A DNA stretch of 64,000 nucleotides from Muribaculaceae bacterium (GTDB lineage Bacteria > Bacteroidota > Bacteroidia > Bacteroidales > Muribaculaceae): contig CAJSYI010000013.1 in NCBI GenBank assembly GCA_910573745.1, positions 1 through 64,000 of the forward strand. Reading direction: 5' to 3'. The notes under the pieces were generated by a model. It saw nothing but the letters and a program-made list of their open reading frames with translations. It did not search any database and was not told where the DNA came from. The position numbers and the translations under genes were made by a program. Positions 18,598 to 26,638 of the stretch are shown one piece after another (the first letter of the stretch is position 1; each line of letters opens with the position of its first letter).

Positions 18598-20478
18598 ATG
18601 AGCGACATAATCCGACTCCTTCCCGACTCTGTGGCCAACCAGATTGCCGCAGGAGAAGTGATTCAGCGTCCGGCTTCAGTAATCAAAGAACTCGTGGAAA
18701 ACGCCGTAGATGCCGGTGCAACCGACATACGCATATTCATCCGCGACGCCGGACGCACGCTTATCCAGGTGGTTGACAACGGCAAAGGCATGACCGAAAC
18801 CGATGCCCGTATGGCTTTCGAACGCCACGCCACTTCAAAAATAGCGCAGGCCGACGACCTGTTCACGTTGCACACAATGGGATTCCGAGGGGAGGCTCTG
18901 CCTTCCATTTGCGCCATCGCACAGATTGAACTGAAGACCCGCACCGCCGACGACCAGATAGGAACCCGACTCGTGATAAACGCATCCAAAGTCGAGATGC
19001 AGGAACCGTCGCTATGCGAGCCTGGCTCCAACATAATGGTAAAGAACCTTTTCTTCAACGTGCCGGCCAGACGCAAGTTCCTGAAAAGCGACAGTGTGGA
19101 GACGGCCAACATCATGAGGGAATTCGAGCGGCTCGCGCTCGTGAACAACAACATAAGGCTGTCAATAGACCGCGACGGGAAAACGCTCGACCTGCGCCCG
19201 GGGTCGTTCAAGCAGAGAATAGCCGACATCTGGAAAAACAACATCAACCTGCAGTTGCTTCCCGTGGAAGTGGACACTTCGCTCGTCAAGATCAGCGGCT
19301 TCGTGTCGCGCCCGGAAAACGCCCGCAGGCGCAACGCCCTGCAGTATCTGATTGTAAACGGACGCAACATGCGGCATCCCTACTTCCACCGTGCCATCAT
19401 ATCATGCTACGAGTCGCTAATACCCTCCGACTCCCAGCCATGCTATTTCATAAAGTTCGATGTTGACCCGCAGACCATAGACGTCAACATACACCCCACA
19501 AAAAACGAAATCAAGTTCGAGAACGAACAGCAGATATGGCCAATACTCGTGGCCGCTGTCCGCGCCTCGCTCGGAAAATTCGCCGCCGTCCCATCGATCG
19601 ACTTCACCGACGAGGCTCTTCCGCTCGAGCCGCTAAGGAGCGGCGAGACTCCGTCCGCGCCCCAGATCGACCTTCCGGGAGGCTACAACCCGTTTGAACG
19701 GTATTCAACCCCCGAGCCGCCACGGTTCAATCCGGGTCTGCCCAAACGTTCCGCCCCGTCCCAGGCATATAAGCCCACAAGGCAGTCCGGCGACTGGGAA
19801 AGCCTCTACTCATCTTTCATGAAGCAGGCCGAAAAGACTGCGGTTGCCGCCCCTGCGCCGGAAGAGACCCAGCCTGCGCTCCCCATAGATATGGAATCGA
19901 GCACACCCATATGTGTGCAGTTCGCCCTGAAATACATAATAACGACATCAAGGGACGGCCTTCTCATAATAGACCAACACCGGGCCCACGCCAAAATTCT
20001 GTTCGAGGCATACGTCTCATCCTCTTTCTCGGCAGAAAACGCCTCGCAACAGGTGCTTTTCCCGGAAACGCTCACACTCGACCACGCGCAGCAGGCAACG
20101 CTCGAAGAAGTGCAGCAGGAGCTGGCGAGGCTCGGATTCGGGATTGAGCATATCGAGGGCAACTCCTGGCATATCACCGCAGTGCCTTCCGACATACGCG
20201 GCAGCGCGGCCGCCGAAACCGTAATCCGCATTCTCGACGCGGTCTCGGATGAGTCAGCCACATACGGAAAGGAAACGGTGCCTACGCTTGAGATGCGCCG
20301 ACGCATGGCGGCTGTCATGGCCCGTTCCGCTGCCATAAAACGCGGCGTAAAACTCTCCTCCACCGAGATGGAGCATCTCGTAAGCGACCTTTTCAGCCTC
20401 CCCGCCCCGGCACTTACCCCGGAGGGGAATCCTGTCTACAGGATAATAGAAACAATGCGGATAGAAAACCTGTTCTGA
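18598..20478 (+). CDS. mutL: DNA mismatch repair protein MutL
   Basis: The 626-residue protein has an intact GHKL ATPase: NAVDAGATDI, DNGKGM, HATSKI and GFRGEALPSI. The middle (about 330-430) is a Pro-rich linker and the C-terminal part is a dimerisation domain. The metal motif found in endonuclease-type MutL, DQHA(x2)E(x4)E, here reads DQHRAHAKILFE: the motif's Ala is Arg and its first Glu is Ala. Nicking activity is therefore doubtful. It is last in the envelope run, 39 bases after the OstA-like gene, and converges on the next gene. Confidence 0.96.
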   Translation: MSDIIRLLPDSVANQIAAGEVIQRPASVIKELVENAVDAGATDIRIFIRDAGRTLIQVVDNGKGMTETDARMAFERHATSKIAQADDLFTLHTMGFRGEALPSICAIAQIELKTRTADDQIGTRLVINASKVEMQEPSLCEPGSNIMVKNLFFNVPARRKFLKSDSVETANIMREFERLALVNNNIRLSIDRDGKTLDLRPGSFKQRIADIWKNNINLQLLPVEVDTSLVKISGFVSRPENARRRNALQYLIVNGRNMRHPYFHRAIISCYESLIPSDSQPCYFIKFDVDPQTIDVNIHPTKNEIKFENEQQIWPILVAAVRASLGKFAAVPSIDFTDEALPLEPLRSGETPSAPQIDLPGGYNPFERYSTPEPPRFNPGLPKRSAPSQAYKPTRQSGDWESLYSSFMKQAEKTAVAAPAPEETQPALPIDMESSTPICVQFALKYIITTSRDGLLIIDQHRAHAKILFEAYVSSSFSAENASQQVLFPETLTLDHAQQATLEEVQQELARLGFGIEHIEGNSWHITAVPSDIRGSAAAETVIRILDAVSDESATYGKETVPTLEMRRRMAAVMARSAAIKRGVKLSSTEMEHLVSDLFSLPAPALTPEGNPVYRIIETMRIENLF

Positions 20479-20563
20479 GAGTGTGTTTTTCCGTCCGCAC
20501 TGCATGTTACTGTCTGCCTGACACGCATCCCTGAAATAGCGCGTCCAAGCCGGTGCCTGTCGC

Positions 20564-21643
20564 CTAATACATCGGCGTGAAGCCTTTGTCCTTCTTAAGG
20601 CGGCCCGTGGCATCACCCACGTAACCCCCGCTCTTGGACGTATCAAGCTTCAAGACAGGGGAACCTTTTCTCAGATTGCACTTCTTCAAATCGACATAGA
20701 ATATGCCTTCATTGGTTACAATGTCGAAATAATACACCAAATCGCGCAGATTCGCATAAGACCGCCACTGGGTGGAAGAGATGTTGGGTTCGCCATCAAC
20801 CGTATAAGTATAGGGAACCGAACAAATGCCCATCACGCTCCTCAGTATAGAGACACCGAGGTTGCGGTCGCCCGTCTTCTCCACATGGTTCACGAAATAA
20901 TGTCCGCGCACACACCTGTCCGGACTGCTCACGGTTCCGGGCAACATGTTCTTTCCTCCGATTTTGTCCCAATATGATATGATTGCCTGCATCTGAGGCC
21001 AGTTGGGGTCATTAGTCATGGCACTGAGGTCGCCCTCATCGTATATCCTCACTTCACCGTGGTCGAACTCCAGAATCGCCGACTTGCCGCTCGCATCGGT
21101 GATTCCCCAATGCAGGGCGGAGACGGTGCCGCCGTCGAAAGTCGCCCCGCCGATATTGAAATCATGTCTTTTCAATACAGCTACCACCTCGTCGGTTGTC
21201 GAATTGAGATCCAAAAGCCAACCAACGAACATGGCCATCGACATCGGCGGACGGGATTTGGTGCTCTCGTTCTCATAGACCGTCCTCTTGCAGAAAAGCC
21301 CGTTGATGCAGAGTCCCTTCTCGTTCATCCCCTCGGTTATTCCGCCGTCATAGCCTACAGCATACACTGCCCCGTACTTAGACGTCCAGCGTATCGCGTC
21401 CGGACGGTCCGAACTCTGCTTCTCCATTCCCCGTGGATAGACATAGATATTAGTCGGAATCGGCGTCTTCCAGTCAAGCGAGCGTCCCACAATCCTCAGT
21501 GAGTCAAGTCCGGAATACACCACCCGCGAACATGCCTCGCTCTCCGCCGCAGCCAACCCCACGGCAAACAACGCCGCCACGGCTCCCGCCCGCAGACACG
21601 TAAATCTCTTTCTGCTGTCAAATCTCTTTATAATGCTTTTCAT
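20564..21643 (-). CDS. Secreted choloylglycine hydrolase-family Ntn enzyme
   Basis: The 359-residue protein has a signal peptide that ends directly before C38 (SEAC, then SRVVYSGLDS). Removal exposes this Cys as the N-terminal nucleophile. Arg54 and Asp57 (GRSLDW) match the conserved Arg and Asp of bile salt hydrolases and penicillin V acylases, as do the Asn in TNDPNW and the Arg in CVRGHYF. The family hydrolyses amide bonds of conjugated bile salts, penicillin V or N-acyl homoserine lactones. Sequence alone does not decide the substrate. A periplasmic or outer location is expected. It is transcribed alone. Confidence 0.88.
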   Translation of the reverse strand: MKSIIKRFDSRKRFTCLRAGAVAALFAVGLAAAESEACSRVVYSGLDSLRIVGRSLDWKTPIPTNIYVYPRGMEKQSSDRPDAIRWTSKYGAVYAVGYDGGITEGMNEKGLCINGLFCKRTVYENESTKSRPPMSMAMFVGWLLDLNSTTDEVVAVLKRHDFNIGGATFDGGTVSALHWGITDASGKSAILEFDHGEVRIYDEGDLSAMTNDPNWPQMQAIISYWDKIGGKNMLPGTVSSPDRCVRGHYFVNHVEKTGDRNLGVSILRSVMGICSVPYTYTVDGEPNISSTQWRSYANLRDLVYYFDIVTNEGIFYVDLKKCNLRKGSPVLKLDTSKSGGYVGDATGRLKKDKGFTPMY

Positions 21644-21655
21644 GACCCGAATTAT

Positions 21656-21705
21656 TATAGTGTGTTTGGATTCTTATTATGTTTCTTACAGGCAGTTTTA
21701 TCATC
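21656..21705. repeat. Fragment of family B repeat
   Basis: AGTGTGTTTGGATTCTTATT followed by ACAGGCAGTTTTA keeps the order and spacing of one end of family B (compare 26297-26340), with several changes. The rest of the element is missing. Confidence 0.55.
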
Positions 21706-21792
21706 AGCACATACCAGATGTCCAAGACACGACCGCCTTACACCTTACGCATAAAGAACAGACACCTCAGGACAAATGTTCACATAAGACAA

Positions 21793-21822
21793 TCGGGCGG
21801 AAGCCTTGCGACTTCCGCCCGA
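21793..21822 (-). terminator. Terminator of the 457-residue secreted protein gene
   Basis: Perfect 11-bp stem TCGGGCGGAAG/CTTCCGCCCGA located about 60 bases past the stop of the minus-strand gene. Confidence 0.75.
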
Positions 21823-21884
21823 AATATTTTCAGTTTGAATCGGTTACTTCATCCGGAGATTGACTTCTCCGCCATGAAGAATGA

Positions 21885-23258
21885 TTACATAACAACCTTT
21901 ACAACATTGTTGCCCTGCTTCTTGATTACGAGCTGGCCTTCAGCCGGGTTGGCGATTTCCATACCCTGCATGTTGTAGTACTTAACAGGAGCATCAGCAT
22001 TCTCCATCTCCACGCCATTGATGCCGCTCAGGTCAGGCATAATAAATTTGCTGACCATCCAATCGATTCTATCTTGTTCCGAGTTAACCCAGTAGACAGA
22101 TGCCAAAGGAGACATTTCGTAACCGAAATAGAGATTTATGAACTCAACCGTACGTGTTGCCTTATTGTACGTAGACAAAGGAGCGCCTGCAGAAGCATAA
22201 TCAGCTACGATTTCATCAAACGACTGTCCGTCATACCAATGGAGCTGACCTTCTACATTGTAGGGATATCCCATCTGCGGGTCGGGTTCAGGGTTGGGAT
22301 CAGTCTGCGACGGCTGGGCCATATCGACATAGTAACCGCAAGGTACGAACGGACGCACTGCTACGCAGTTCGGATTCTCTACGCTGAATACGATATAACC
22401 GTCACGAGGCATGCCGTCTGCATTTTGGTAGCTTTCGAGCTCAGTCCAATAATCGCTCTTATACGGATTTACAATGGCATACAGATTGTTGTCTTTTGCA
22501 TTGCAGAGAACATCAACGTCTTCAGTTGTGAAGCCTTGCACGCTGTTGAAGAACTGTGACTGGAACCATCCGTCGGTGAATTGGCCTTTACCTACAGGAA
22601 TCCATTCAGATTCCACAAAGTCAAGATAGTCATATCTTTTGATGGATACGTACTTACCGACCCACATAAAACTGAAGTCATCAAGAGTAGTATCGTCAAA
22701 GATATACGAGAAGACAACATTCTCAGGGAATTCGATTGTTCCATCTTCCATGATCACGCCTTCGGCATTATCAAGGAATTTATCCATAGTGATAGTGCCG
22801 TCAGAAGCAACGCTGCATTCCACGGCCTGGAACTTAAGCCATTTGCCATCACTTTCTCTATACAACACATTCTGAGCCGGAATCAGGAGCTTTGTATTGT
22901 CTGAACTCAAATTTGCCTTCATAGTGATGTCGCTATAAGGAAGACGGGTGATCTCGAGTTCTCCGGCATTCTCGCCCTTCATAAAGTAGGGAGCCAAACG
23001 ACCTTTCATCGGGTCGTTTTCGTAAATCTGGTCATAGAAGCCTTCATAGCCACCAACCAGATTCTCTACACCTGCCGCTTTCATCGGAGCGGCTTTGAGA
23101 GGACGATTGGAAACACGGTTTGAGATGCTGAGCTGTGATGCTGAGTACATCTCCTGCGCCTCAAGCGCTGACACGGTTTTGTCAGCTGTCTTGGTTACGG
23201 CTGTTGCCGAAAGGCTCATCGCCAAACCGGCAACGAAAAGTGCATAACTTTTCTTCAT
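21885..23258 (-). CDS. Secreted protein of unknown function with C-terminal sorting tail
   Basis: The 457-residue protein has a signal peptide (MKKSYALFVAGLAMSLSATA). No enzyme motif was recognised in its beta-rich body. The last 45 residues (VEMENADAPVKYYNMQGMEI, then a terminal NNVVKVVM) form the tail common in Bacteroidales surface proteins, with the YYNMQG turn, a proline and a basic strand. The neighbouring C10 peptidase has the same kind of tail (EEYYTLQGVKLANPVAGD), so both probably share an export route. It has its own promoter and terminator. Confidence 0.7.
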   Translation of the reverse strand: MKKSYALFVAGLAMSLSATAVTKTADKTVSALEAQEMYSASQLSISNRVSNRPLKAAPMKAAGVENLVGGYEGFYDQIYENDPMKGRLAPYFMKGENAGELEITRLPYSDITMKANLSSDNTKLLIPAQNVLYRESDGKWLKFQAVECSVASDGTITMDKFLDNAEGVIMEDGTIEFPENVVFSYIFDDTTLDDFSFMWVGKYVSIKRYDYLDFVESEWIPVGKGQFTDGWFQSQFFNSVQGFTTEDVDVLCNAKDNNLYAIVNPYKSDYWTELESYQNADGMPRDGYIVFSVENPNCVAVRPFVPCGYYVDMAQPSQTDPNPEPDPQMGYPYNVEGQLHWYDGQSFDEIVADYASAGAPLSTYNKATRTVEFINLYFGYEMSPLASVYWVNSEQDRIDWMVSKFIMPDLSGINGVEMENADAPVKYYNMQGMEIANPAEGQLVIKKQGNNVVKVVM

Positions 23259-23367
23259 TTGAGTTTGTTTTAGTTTAATATAGTGTTTTGATATGATAAG
23301 ACATCACATTTGGAGAAACAATGGTGAGAAAGCACCCTTATACGGTTTCCCGTCTATAATACAGATG

Positions 23368-23398
23368 CAAAGTTACAAATAAATTTCAACACATCAAA
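23368..23398 (-). promoter_or_regulatory. Promoter of the 457-residue secreted protein gene
   Basis: On the minus strand TTTG (23395-23398) and TAACTTTG (23368-23375) are 19 bases apart. The expected leader is about 100 bases. Confidence 0.75.
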
Positions 23399-23457
23399 TT
23401 TTATGAGTTTTTTTTGAGCATATTGTTCGGATTTTTTCTTTAATACCCTTAAAATTC

Positions 23458-23488
23458 CGTGTAACTGAATGTAAAAATCAGAATAAGG
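23458..23488. repeat. Small relic related to family B
   Basis: GTAACTGAATGTAAAAATCAG resembles the inner right part of family B (CTGCCTGTAAAAATCAGAATAA). No other part of the element is present. Confidence 0.4.
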
Positions 23489-23538
23489 GGCAGAGCAAAG
23501 ATTCCCGATAAGCTCTCAGTCAACGTTTCTTTCATAAC

Positions 23539-23572
23539 AAAAGGAGGAAGCTGATGATTGCTTCCTCCTTTT
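23539..23572 (-). terminator. Terminator of the C10 peptidase gene
   Basis: Perfect 13-bp stem AAAAGGAGGAAGC/GCTTCCTCCTTTT with an 8-base loop. A-T ends on both sides would allow termination from either direction. Confidence 0.85.
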
Positions 23573-23622
23573 ACTATTAAATGACATTGTCCGGAATCAA
23601 AAGCCGAAAACCATTCCAGTCA

Positions 23623-26076
23623 TCATTTCCAAACGCGTTTTTCAACCTTGTTGCCTTTGCGCACCAATATGATGTCGCCCGCAACCGGATTGGCCAACTT
23701 CACGCCCTGAAGAGTATAATACTCTTCAACGCCATCAGCGTCCATTTCCACATCGTCTATGCCAGAGCCATCGCCCTTGATAAAAGCGACCTGGGACAAA
23801 CGACTGAAACTTGAATTCACCGTATATTGGGCATAAAGGAAATACACCACATTATCTTCGGCATCCGGGAACTCGACATCTATTTCAACTTCCTTGCCCT
23901 CTTTTGCCGACAAGAACGGACGATCGGTATATATTTCATCCACGACCACCACCATTGTCTTAGGATTCGATGGATTCTGCTTATATATGCCTACTTTCAC
24001 TTCGCCGTCAAAATATCCTTTCGAAACTTCATATGAGAACTTATATGTAAATTTCGAAGTATCAAGCACCCTGTAAGCATTGAAGTTCATCCCCCCGGAT
24101 TCAAACGGGCCACGTTCACAACCGACTATGTCCGAACCCGTAAGACTGAGGGTGAGCTTTCCGCTTGGCGCGGGAAGCAGAGTTACATCAATGTCAATGC
24201 CCGGATAACGCTCGCCCGTCTGCTGATTGACAAGCACCAGGCGAAGAGGTGTTTCTTCCGCCACATATGCAGGAGTGCCTTTTTCAGTCATGAATTTAGT
24301 GACCCAGGCAACCTCTTCCGATTTCTTAGCGGAAAACGATATCATGTTAGTCTCACCGATGAACTTCTGTTCGCCCGACGGCGTCAGAAGCATCGGGGTG
24401 ACAGCCTCGGAAAGTTCGATATCGCTGTCATTCGATATAAGAGCTTTCAGACCGACATATTTTCCCGCGTAAAAGTCGCTTGTCACAGTCAAGCCTGAAA
24501 CCGTCAGGTGGTCGACGGGCACATTCTGCACAGAATACGCCCCTCCGCTGACTGTCAGCAAAACATAGTTCTTATAGCTCCATGGCACAAGAACCGGCAG
24601 CCATTGAGCCTCCTCATCGCCAATCTGCTTGGAGGCAAGGGTAACCTTGTATTTGCCGTCGGCCAAAGAAGGCAACACGACGTTCGGACTGACTTTCTCC
24701 GCAGGATAATAACTTGTCCCGGACAGGCTGATCTGGGTTATGCTTCCAAGAGCTCCTTGAACGTAAGAGACTTCTCCGGCCGTACCTTCGACAGGCTCTA
24801 TTATCGCACCGATATTCACTGAAATGCTGTGGTCTGAACCACTGGCCCACCCAAGGGGGTCGTAGTCGGTGGCACTGAAAGTCAATATATTGCCCGACAC
24901 GGTAGCAACCGTGGTTCCATATTGGAATAAACGGTCAGGATTGGGGGCTTCAGGAAGTCCCGTCGGAGGCTGAATACCGAAAATGGCATTTTGCTGATAA
25001 TTGAACCCCCCGGCGTATCCACCGATACCTTGCGCATCAGGATTCAAAGCATCAAGGGCATAATAGCCATCGCTCATGCCGCTCCAGCCCCAGTTGATGT
25101 GAAAATAGCCCTTGCCGTCATAGCCGTCGCACACGAAAGAGTGTCCGCCTTGCGAAGGGGACTGACCGTTGATAACCACCGGACCGACATCTTTAAGGTT
25201 GTCATAGACCATCTTGGTCCATTCGCTCGAAGAATAGATTACACGCTGATAATCGCGGCAATTGACGTCATAGTCAAAATAATTACGCAGGGCAGGAGCG
25301 ATGACACTTCCTACAGCGCCGGAAGCACTCGTACCATAGTTCATGGCCACAGAATATCCGCAAGCCTTCATAAGGTATGAAACCGCACTGGCCTGGGCAT
25401 CATTGTATTCCCCTGCAGAATAGACATCCAGCATATTGTCCCAATCAATCTTGAAAGCGGAAAGATTAAGCAGAAGGTCTTTGCTGAAGCCATCCGGCCG
25501 ATATCGAATCATACCGTCCCCTGCCTCCGGATACTTGTGATAATTCATCACCTGAGCCATTGACGTGGCCACACAGCCGGTATAGCAGCGCACTCCGTTC
25601 AGCTGCGGACAATCATTGTTGTAAGGAGCGTCCTGGTCCCATTTGGTCTTCATCAACGGAGCGATTGCAGTCCATTCTTCAGGAACGCTCGGGGCCCCTA
25701 CCGCCTGGCGGGCATTGTTTTCTATGGCCCATTCTATTTGACGGCCATACTCCCCGAGCCACCACTTCAGCTCAGGAGAGATGTTTTCGGCATCGACCGA
25801 CCCAGTATCGCTATAGCCCAAAACAGGGAATGCGACGTCATCGGCGCTCAAGATGGCATATCCTCCGCCAGGGGAATTGAACACATAAGCCGACGACACA
25901 CCTGATGGAGTCTCGGATATGTATACCGGCTCGGCAACAGCACTGATGCGCGCCGGCACATTCAACCTGCCTCCAGCCTTAGCTCTCTGCAGGGCCTGGG
26001 CGGGCGTCAGAGGAGCCGCACCGGCTGCAAAAGCCGCAGAAAGGGCTATCGACGTAAGAAAAATTTTGGTATTCAT
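23623..26076 (-). CDS. Secreted C10-family (streptopain-like) cysteine peptidase
   Basis: The 817-residue protein has a signal peptide (to about residue 20), a Spi-like propeptide (about 22-125) and a C10 catalytic domain. The nucleophile is C168 (GCVATSMAQVMNYHKYP) and the partner is H312 (GGHSFVCDGYD), followed by FHINWGWSG. Beta-sandwich regions fill about residues 390-770 and the protein ends with a T9SS-type tail (YYTLQGVKL). Family members are zymogens that degrade host or dietary proteins. It lies downstream of the SusC/SusD pair, separated by a repeat and a terminator. A variant promoter is seen upstream. Confidence 0.88.
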   Translation of the reverse strand: MNTKIFLTSIALSAAFAAGAAPLTPAQALQRAKAGGRLNVPARISAVAEPVYISETPSGVSSAYVFNSPGGGYAILSADDVAFPVLGYSDTGSVDAENISPELKWWLGEYGRQIEWAIENNARQAVGAPSVPEEWTAIAPLMKTKWDQDAPYNNDCPQLNGVRCYTGCVATSMAQVMNYHKYPEAGDGMIRYRPDGFSKDLLLNLSAFKIDWDNMLDVYSAGEYNDAQASAVSYLMKACGYSVAMNYGTSASGAVGSVIAPALRNYFDYDVNCRDYQRVIYSSSEWTKMVYDNLKDVGPVVINGQSPSQGGHSFVCDGYDGKGYFHINWGWSGMSDGYYALDALNPDAQGIGGYAGGFNYQQNAIFGIQPPTGLPEAPNPDRLFQYGTTVATVSGNILTFSATDYDPLGWASGSDHSISVNIGAIIEPVEGTAGEVSYVQGALGSITQISLSGTSYYPAEKVSPNVVLPSLADGKYKVTLASKQIGDEEAQWLPVLVPWSYKNYVLLTVSGGAYSVQNVPVDHLTVSGLTVTSDFYAGKYVGLKALISNDSDIELSEAVTPMLLTPSGEQKFIGETNMISFSAKKSEEVAWVTKFMTEKGTPAYVAEETPLRLVLVNQQTGERYPGIDIDVTLLPAPSGKLTLSLTGSDIVGCERGPFESGGMNFNAYRVLDTSKFTYKFSYEVSKGYFDGEVKVGIYKQNPSNPKTMVVVVDEIYTDRPFLSAKEGKEVEIDVEFPDAEDNVVYFLYAQYTVNSSFSRLSQVAFIKGDGSGIDDVEMDADGVEEYYTLQGVKLANPVAGDIILVRKGNKVEKRVWK

Positions 26077-26218
26077 TGTTATTGTTTGATGTTAATGTAC
26101 AACTGCCAATCAGACATGAAGCAAAAAAATGAAAAAACGGCCTCAAAGCCACGCAAGCCACCAGACAGACCAATGGTACAATAAAAACCGTAATTCACCC
26201 TCTACTCATAATCAGGTG

Positions 26219-26250
26219 CAAAGTAATAAAAAAAAATCGGTAAAAACAAA
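26219..26250 (-). promoter_or_regulatory. Possible promoter of the C10 peptidase gene
   Basis: Minus strand TTTG (26247-26250) and TTACTTTG (26219-26226) are 20 bases apart. The second base of the -7 box deviates from TAnnTTTG. The leader would be about 140 bases. Confidence 0.5.
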
Positions 26251-26295
26251 TCCCAATCCAACAAATCCAAGATATCGTCTAAAAAAATGCCACTA

Positions 26296-26573
26296 AGAGT
26301 GTGTTTGAATTTTTATTCTGATTTTTACAGGCAGTTTTACAGGGCTTTCCGAGCCTTGGAACGAGGCGCATAGCGGGCTATGCAACGAGTGAAAGGCCGG
26401 AAAGGACGTGAAAATGCCGTAGTGTGCCGTTCGAGTGTGCCTTTATGGGTCTTTCGGCCGTCTTCACGCCTTTGCCTCGGTCGTGCAGCCCGCTGCACTC
26501 CCTCGTCTGCATGCGCGAATCCGTCCCGAAATCCTCCATAAAAAATCCTGAAGAAAAATTCCAAACACACTCT
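26296..26573. repeat. Family B interspersed repeat, copy 2 (reverse orientation)
   Basis: A 278-bp full-length copy inverted relative to 9222-9498, with termini AGAGTGTGTTTGAATTTTT and CCAAACACACTCT. It lies between the SusD terminator and the C10 peptidase promoter region. Apparent open frames inside it are repeat-derived. Confidence 0.9.
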
Positions 26574-26579
26574 AAACAA

Positions 26580-26608
26580 AAAGCAGATGCCCAAAAGGCA
26601 TCTGCTTT
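26580..26608 (-). terminator. Terminator of the SusC/SusD operon
   Basis: Perfect 12-bp stem AAAGCAGATGCC/GGCATCTGCTTT with a 5-base loop, about 30 bases after the SusD stop on the minus strand. Confidence 0.85.
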
Positions 26609-26638
26609 GATATTCGAGTCAATTCAGGTTAAGAGTCT

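Noticed and set aside
26337-26594. Open frames inside family B copies as genes
   Set aside because: They are shared among the copies because the DNA repeats, have low-complexity products and no recognisable domain.
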